DNA of 64,000 bases, taken from positions 1,116,001-1,180,000 of the forward strand of contig JAHLKG010000004.1 in assembly GCA_025526995.1 (NCBI GenBank). The letters are read 5' to 3'. The stretch is from Powellomyces hirtus. Lineage: Eukaryota > Chytridiomycota > Chytridiomycetes > Spizellomycetales > Powellomycetaceae. Under the pieces are notes generated by a model. The model was not told the origin of the DNA. It saw only the letters and a list, made by a program, of their open reading frames with translations, and ran no database searches. Within the stretch, counting starts at the first letter, position 1. Every line of letters begins with the position of its first letter. Positions 60,296-64,000 of the stretch are shown here, one piece after another. Both the position numbers and the translations under genes were made by a program.

Positions 60296-61890
60296 ATGCC
60301 AACCGGCCAGGACCTGACTCCGGAACAGCTGCATATCCTAGTTCAAAGTCCAGAGCCGTTCTCTGCTGGGTTTCCTGTACCCCTGCACCTTTTACCTCTG
60401 TCCCAACCACAGTCCCTACGCATGTCCACTCCTGTGGAAAGCACCGTCCTCTCTTCGTCCTCACCACAAACTACCCTCCTCGACGAGCTTGAGGAGCCCA
60501 AAAACAACACTACAGCAATGAACGCCGCTGACGTCGCACATGCATCTGAGTTTTCGGAAAGTCCTGTTCCTTCACGAGCGCCGCATGCCAGCGACGCCGC
60601 CGAAGGAAAGTCGACAGGGGGACAAGCTGAAGAAGAGCTATGGAAAACCAGTGGATTCAAAATTGGATTTGCAGAAGACAAGAACAAGAAATACCGTCGA
60701 ACAATGGAGGTAGATTTCCGATACATAGCGCGTGTCAAGTGACAGTCGCTAACGACAGAGTGCACCAGGACGCTCACGCGTATTTTTACAACTTCGGGAA
60801 AAGCAACGGATCTGGTATGTATCAACGTGTGAGTTCTACATTTTCGTTCGCTAACCCGCTGCACACAGGCTGGTTTGCTATATTCGACGGCCACGCTGGC
60901 AAATCAGCCGCCGATTGGTGCGGGACTCATATGCATGAGGTAACGTCTCTACTATTCAGCAAGCTATCGGCGCTCTGTCACTTACCTTTTCATCACGTTG
61001 CAGAATTTTGAGACAGTTCTCCATGAAAATCCCACAATGCCGGTGCCAGACCTTCTGAACAAGTCGTTCTTGCTCACAGACCGACAACTGGGCGAGAGGA
61101 AAGGGTCATATTCTGGGTGCACAGCTGTGGTGGGGTACATACGGACTGAGGAACGGCCGCTCACAGATGATGGCGAATCTGCGAATGGGAAGCAGACCCG
61201 GAGACGAGTACGTAAATATGCGTTTCTGATCTCGGTCGTTCCAGCGTGCTGATCTTTGATATAGCGAGTTTTGTATACGGCGAACGCTGGCGATGCCCGA
61301 GCTGTGTTGTGGTATGTTGGCGCCGCAAAGTGTTGATGACAATTCAACAGGCTAAAGTTCAATCGCAGTCGAGATGGGAAAGCAATAAGACTCTCCTATG
61401 ACCACAAAGGATCCGATCCGGCAGAAGCGAAGAGGATTGTGGAATCAGGAGGCTTTGTTATGAACAACCGCGTTAATGGTAACAAAATAGTCTATCGCAT
61501 CTATGTGCGACCCCGTCATTGACCCGCGTCACTTTTGTAGGTGTTTTGGCCGTAACTCGCTCATTAGGTGACATCTCTATGAAAGAGTGGGTGATCGGCA
61601 GCCCATATACAACGGAGACGGTGTTGGACGAGAATGACGGTTTTCTGATATTGGCATGTGACGGGGTAAGTGCATGATGATTTGCAAGAAAGCTGTGCGA
61701 CATTCAGGCTAATATGACGATTCTCCAGATATGGGATGTGTGCTCGGATCAAACTGCCACTGATCTGATACGAGATGTTATGGATCCTCAGCAAGCATCT
61801 GAAGACCTACTCGATTACGCGCTAGAGAATTTCTCTACCGACAACCTCAGCGTTATGATAGTGCGTCTTGATCAGCACTATGTGCCATAG
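60296..61890 (+). CDS. PTC1: PP2C family protein phosphatase (Ptc1-like)
   Basis: Eight exons: 60296-60709, 60769-60814, 60869-60939, 61004-61207, 61265-61311, 61369-61478, 61541-61665, 61729-61890 (392 aa). PP2C enzymes are metal-dependent Ser/Thr phosphatases that switch off stress MAPK pathways in fungi. The first roughly 110 residues are disordered. Catalytic motifs are [78 protein letters not shown] and TDNLSVMIV. The metal-binding aspartates are present. The Ptc1 assignment rests on overall motif wording; another PP2C subfamily cannot be excluded. Confidence 0.9.
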
Positions 61891-62290
61891 ATGTAAATAC
61901 GAATCAGCCCTTCTCCGCAAACTCACCCGAGTCGAGAGGCTAGGTCTCTATCTCAAAATCATTTTGAGATTAGCTTTGCCAAAGTCCCGAAGCCTACGAA
62001 CTTCAACACAGGGTTAAACATCGCCGACAGATGCCGAGTCTTGTGGGCTTAGAAGCGGCTTCATTCACTTCTGACAACTGTTCGCGATCACTCATCTTGA
62101 TTTGCTCTATGAGTATAAATACAGCGATGAACAGCACAACATGGAACAGCCAAAATAGGTGACTAAAGTGACGAAGTCGGGGTAGGTGGGAAAATGTTCA
62201 CGAGGAAGGGGCAGGGCCGTAACGATAAAGAATGTCAGGGTTCCAGTCAATACAGGTCTACAAGAGTGGGACATTTATGGTTGTGGCAAT
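61891..62290. other. Convergent intergenic region, PP2C / nucleoside hydrolase
   Basis: About 400 bp between two 3' ends. It contains a perfect palindrome at 61950-61970. No gene is supported. Confidence 0.45.
61950..61970. repeat. Perfect 21-bp palindrome (10-bp arms, 1-nt centre)
   Basis: ATCTCAAAAT and ATTTTGAGAT flank a single C, 60 bp after the PP2C stop. On RNA it could form a hairpin, or DNA-binding proteins could recognise it. It might mark a 3' end, but nuclear fungal genes do not usually end at hairpins. Confidence 0.6.
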
Positions 62291-63836
62291 TTAGAAGCTG
62301 GTCTTGAAAGTCTTTTCGAGAATGGCCTTGGTGCGCTCGTTGTCCATGGCGAGAACCACGCGAGAGTTCGGGCCCATGGCAGGGGTCGCTCCCCACCAGT
62401 CCATGTGAGTCATGCCGCGGGTGTGGGTACCGTTGAGCTCGACCTGAACATCCCAGTCCTTGTAGCTGGTCACAGACTCGGGGTCCAAGGCAGCAACAAG
62501 GGCGTAAAGATCCGGCCTGCCAGCAGAAAGAGAGAAAGATGAGTCGGAGCTCAATGCGCTATGTTGCCAAAGCATTGGCCTTACATGAGGAAAGAGTGGG
62601 CACCGTAAAGGTACTCTTCGTGGTGTGTCCTCGTCTTTGTCGTGGCTGCCTCGCCCAGTTGTTCTTTCTCAACAAGGATTGCCGAATTGGAGGGGCCCGG
62701 TCCACCGGCAAGAAGTTCGTGTTGGGAACGCGACAAGGCCATCGCGCAGCCAGTCATTGACCGCAGGAACCGACCAAACTCGTTGACGGGCTGGGATTGT
62801 GTGAGGTAGTCAAAGAATGACCAAGGGAAACCGTGCTCAACTGTCAGCTCCCAGGTGACGAGGGTGAGCTTGGGCGGCGCTTCCTCAGGCTTGCTCAGCT
62901 GGGATGCGGAGTGGAAGACAATGTGTGCTGCTTCGGGGTCACAATGGATGTTGAATTCGGCTACGAAACACACGAGGGAGATCATTTGTCAGGCTTCATT
63001 GTAGTATGCACAGGTCTCAGTTACTCAGGTGTACCTGCGCGGTTAGAGTTGCCCTTAGCAAATAGACATCCTCCCATGATGACAACAGTCTTTACTTTGG
63101 TCAAGAAAGTGGGGTCCAGTGTGATGGCAATGGCGAGGTTGCTAAAGCATCGAGATCAGTTTAAATCAAGCTATCGTATTTATTTGTTTCGCAGTTGCAA
63201 CTCACGTTAACGGGCCGAGGGCTACCAGTGTGTAGACGCCTGGACGTTCGTTCACCATGTTCATCAAAGCGTTTGCGGCGTGGCCGGGCTGGGTTTTGAT
63301 TTCCTTTGCTCCAGGCAAGTTCAATTCCTGATGAGGCCGTGCATTAGCCAAGTGCGCAATTGCCCCATCTTGACGAATAGCCTTACCTCATCTCCAGATG
63401 TGGACACGTTGCCGAGACCATCGTCTCCGTGTCCAGGCCACAGTTCCTTCTTAACAATGCCACGGACCAGTGGTCCGTCCGCACCAGCCCAGATCGGAAT
63501 ATCTTTGTTGCCAGTCACCGACAGAAGTGTTTTGGCGTTCTCGACTGCTTGAAGCATATCCACATTGCCTGAAAATCATGTAATAAAGTGTTACACTTCC
63601 AATACAAAGATACATGCAAATGACGGTTCTCAACGTACCATCAACAATTGTGAAAGCCTAACAAACAAAATGCCGAGTGATGTTGCGTGAGCACATGAAC
63701 CAAGACATCTTAAACTAGAATCATGGCATACCTTGACTGAGGTTCCCGGGTGACGGAGAGCGACGAGGATAGCAGTGGCATCATCGATGCCAACATCAGT
63801 GTCGATGATAATTTCGGATTTCGGCGCGTCAACCAT
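62291..63836 (-). CDS. Inosine-uridine nucleoside N-ribohydrolase family protein
   Basis: Seven exons: complement(62291-62516, 62585-62960, 63035-63141, 63206-63327, 63387-63568, 63639-63657, 63732-63836), 378 aa. The family hydrolyses the N-glycosidic bond of nucleosides for salvage. The calcium-binding signature IIIDTDVGIDDATAI is at residue 9. A 19-nt microexon gives AFTIVDGN. Other marks are GHGDDGLGN, LVALGPLTNLAIAI, VVIMGGC and EFNIHCDPEAAHIV. The C terminus has PDLYALVAALDPES. Substrate preference (uridine, inosine or other) is not evident. Confidence 0.9.
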
Positions 63837-64000
63837 GTTTATGTCTTGTAGCGGTTATGAAGAGGATAGTTGAGTGACGGCAAAGGACCGAATCGTTCTA
63901 TATGTGCTGTTGACTTTTTTGCTTGTTTCCTGACGGAATGCTTTTTTCGTTTTTTATTAGTTGTTTTTTTAATATTTAGGTGTGTTAATGGCTGTGTGAC

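Noticed and set aside
60168..60492. Upstream frame MTSGTCTAAPPPAK as the PP2C N terminus
   Set aside because: It is out of frame with the catalytic exon and no intron corrects it; the ATG at 60296 is in frame and continuous.

Overview
This window looks like nuclear DNA of an intron-rich, gene-dense fungus, most probably a flagellated (zoosporic, chytrid-like) one. Introns are mostly 55-100 nt with GTATGT/GTAAGT-like donors and short pyrimidine-AG acceptors. Fungal marks include a canonical H2A ending in SQEY, a fungal-style SNF5 with a GATA-type finger, and Bmt5, Fyv4/mS41 and Coq6 homologues. The gene set also holds proteins typical of organisms with centrioles or flagella: an LRRC45 homologue, the augmin subunit HAUS6, the gamma-tubulin complex protein GCP2 and a TPPP/p25-alpha-like protein. 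No bacterial operons, CRISPR arrays, transposases, rRNA or tRNA genes were seen.

Layout. 1-4.1 kb: MATH-BTB protein (partial, minus), MOG1 (plus), DUF1308/UPF0415 protein (minus). 4.5-7.7 kb: ARL1 (plus), about 1.9 kb without a supportable gene, then a GPI-anchored Cys-rich protein (minus). 8.5-15.7 kb: SNF5 (plus) and an intronless GC-rich RraA-family gene (plus). 16.1-20.7 kb: PP1 catalytic subunit (minus), a PIG-X/Pbn1-like protein (plus), mitoferrin (minus). 20.7-22.8 kb: a two-box tandem repeat array of 80/100-bp units lying between the divergent mitoferrin and OGG1 genes. 22.8-30.5 kb: OGG1 (plus), divergent H2A/H2B, KGD2 (minus), CDH1/FZR1-like APC/C activator (plus). 30.5-39.1 kb: LRRC45 (minus), BMT5 (plus), mitochondrial MDH (minus), LSM2 (plus), RRP42 (minus), PAQR receptor (plus). 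39.8-49.4 kb: HAUS6 (minus) head-to-head with GCP2 (plus), mS41/FYV4 (minus), TPPP-like protein (plus). 49.6-64 kb: PWP2 (minus), CCR4 (plus), a UPF0651/oxidoreductase-like mitochondrial protein (minus), H2A.Z (minus), COQ6 (minus), a PP2C phosphatase (plus), a nucleoside hydrolase (minus).

All exon structures were built by hand from splice signals, reading-frame continuity and recalled family sequences. For every complete spliced model the exon lengths sum to a multiple of three. The main biological theme is microtubule organisation: LRRC45, HAUS6, GCP2 and the TPPP-like gene lie within 19 kb, and HAUS6 and GCP2, partners in branching nucleation, share a 350-bp intergenic region. Other themes are mitochondrial metabolism and translation (mitoferrin, KGD2, MDH, mS41, COQ6, UPF0651), ribosome and RNA biogenesis (BMT5, LSM2, RRP42, PWP2, CCR4) and chromatin (SNF5, H2A, H2B, H2A.Z). 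The strangest unexplained sequence is the repeat array at 21.3-22.04 kb.
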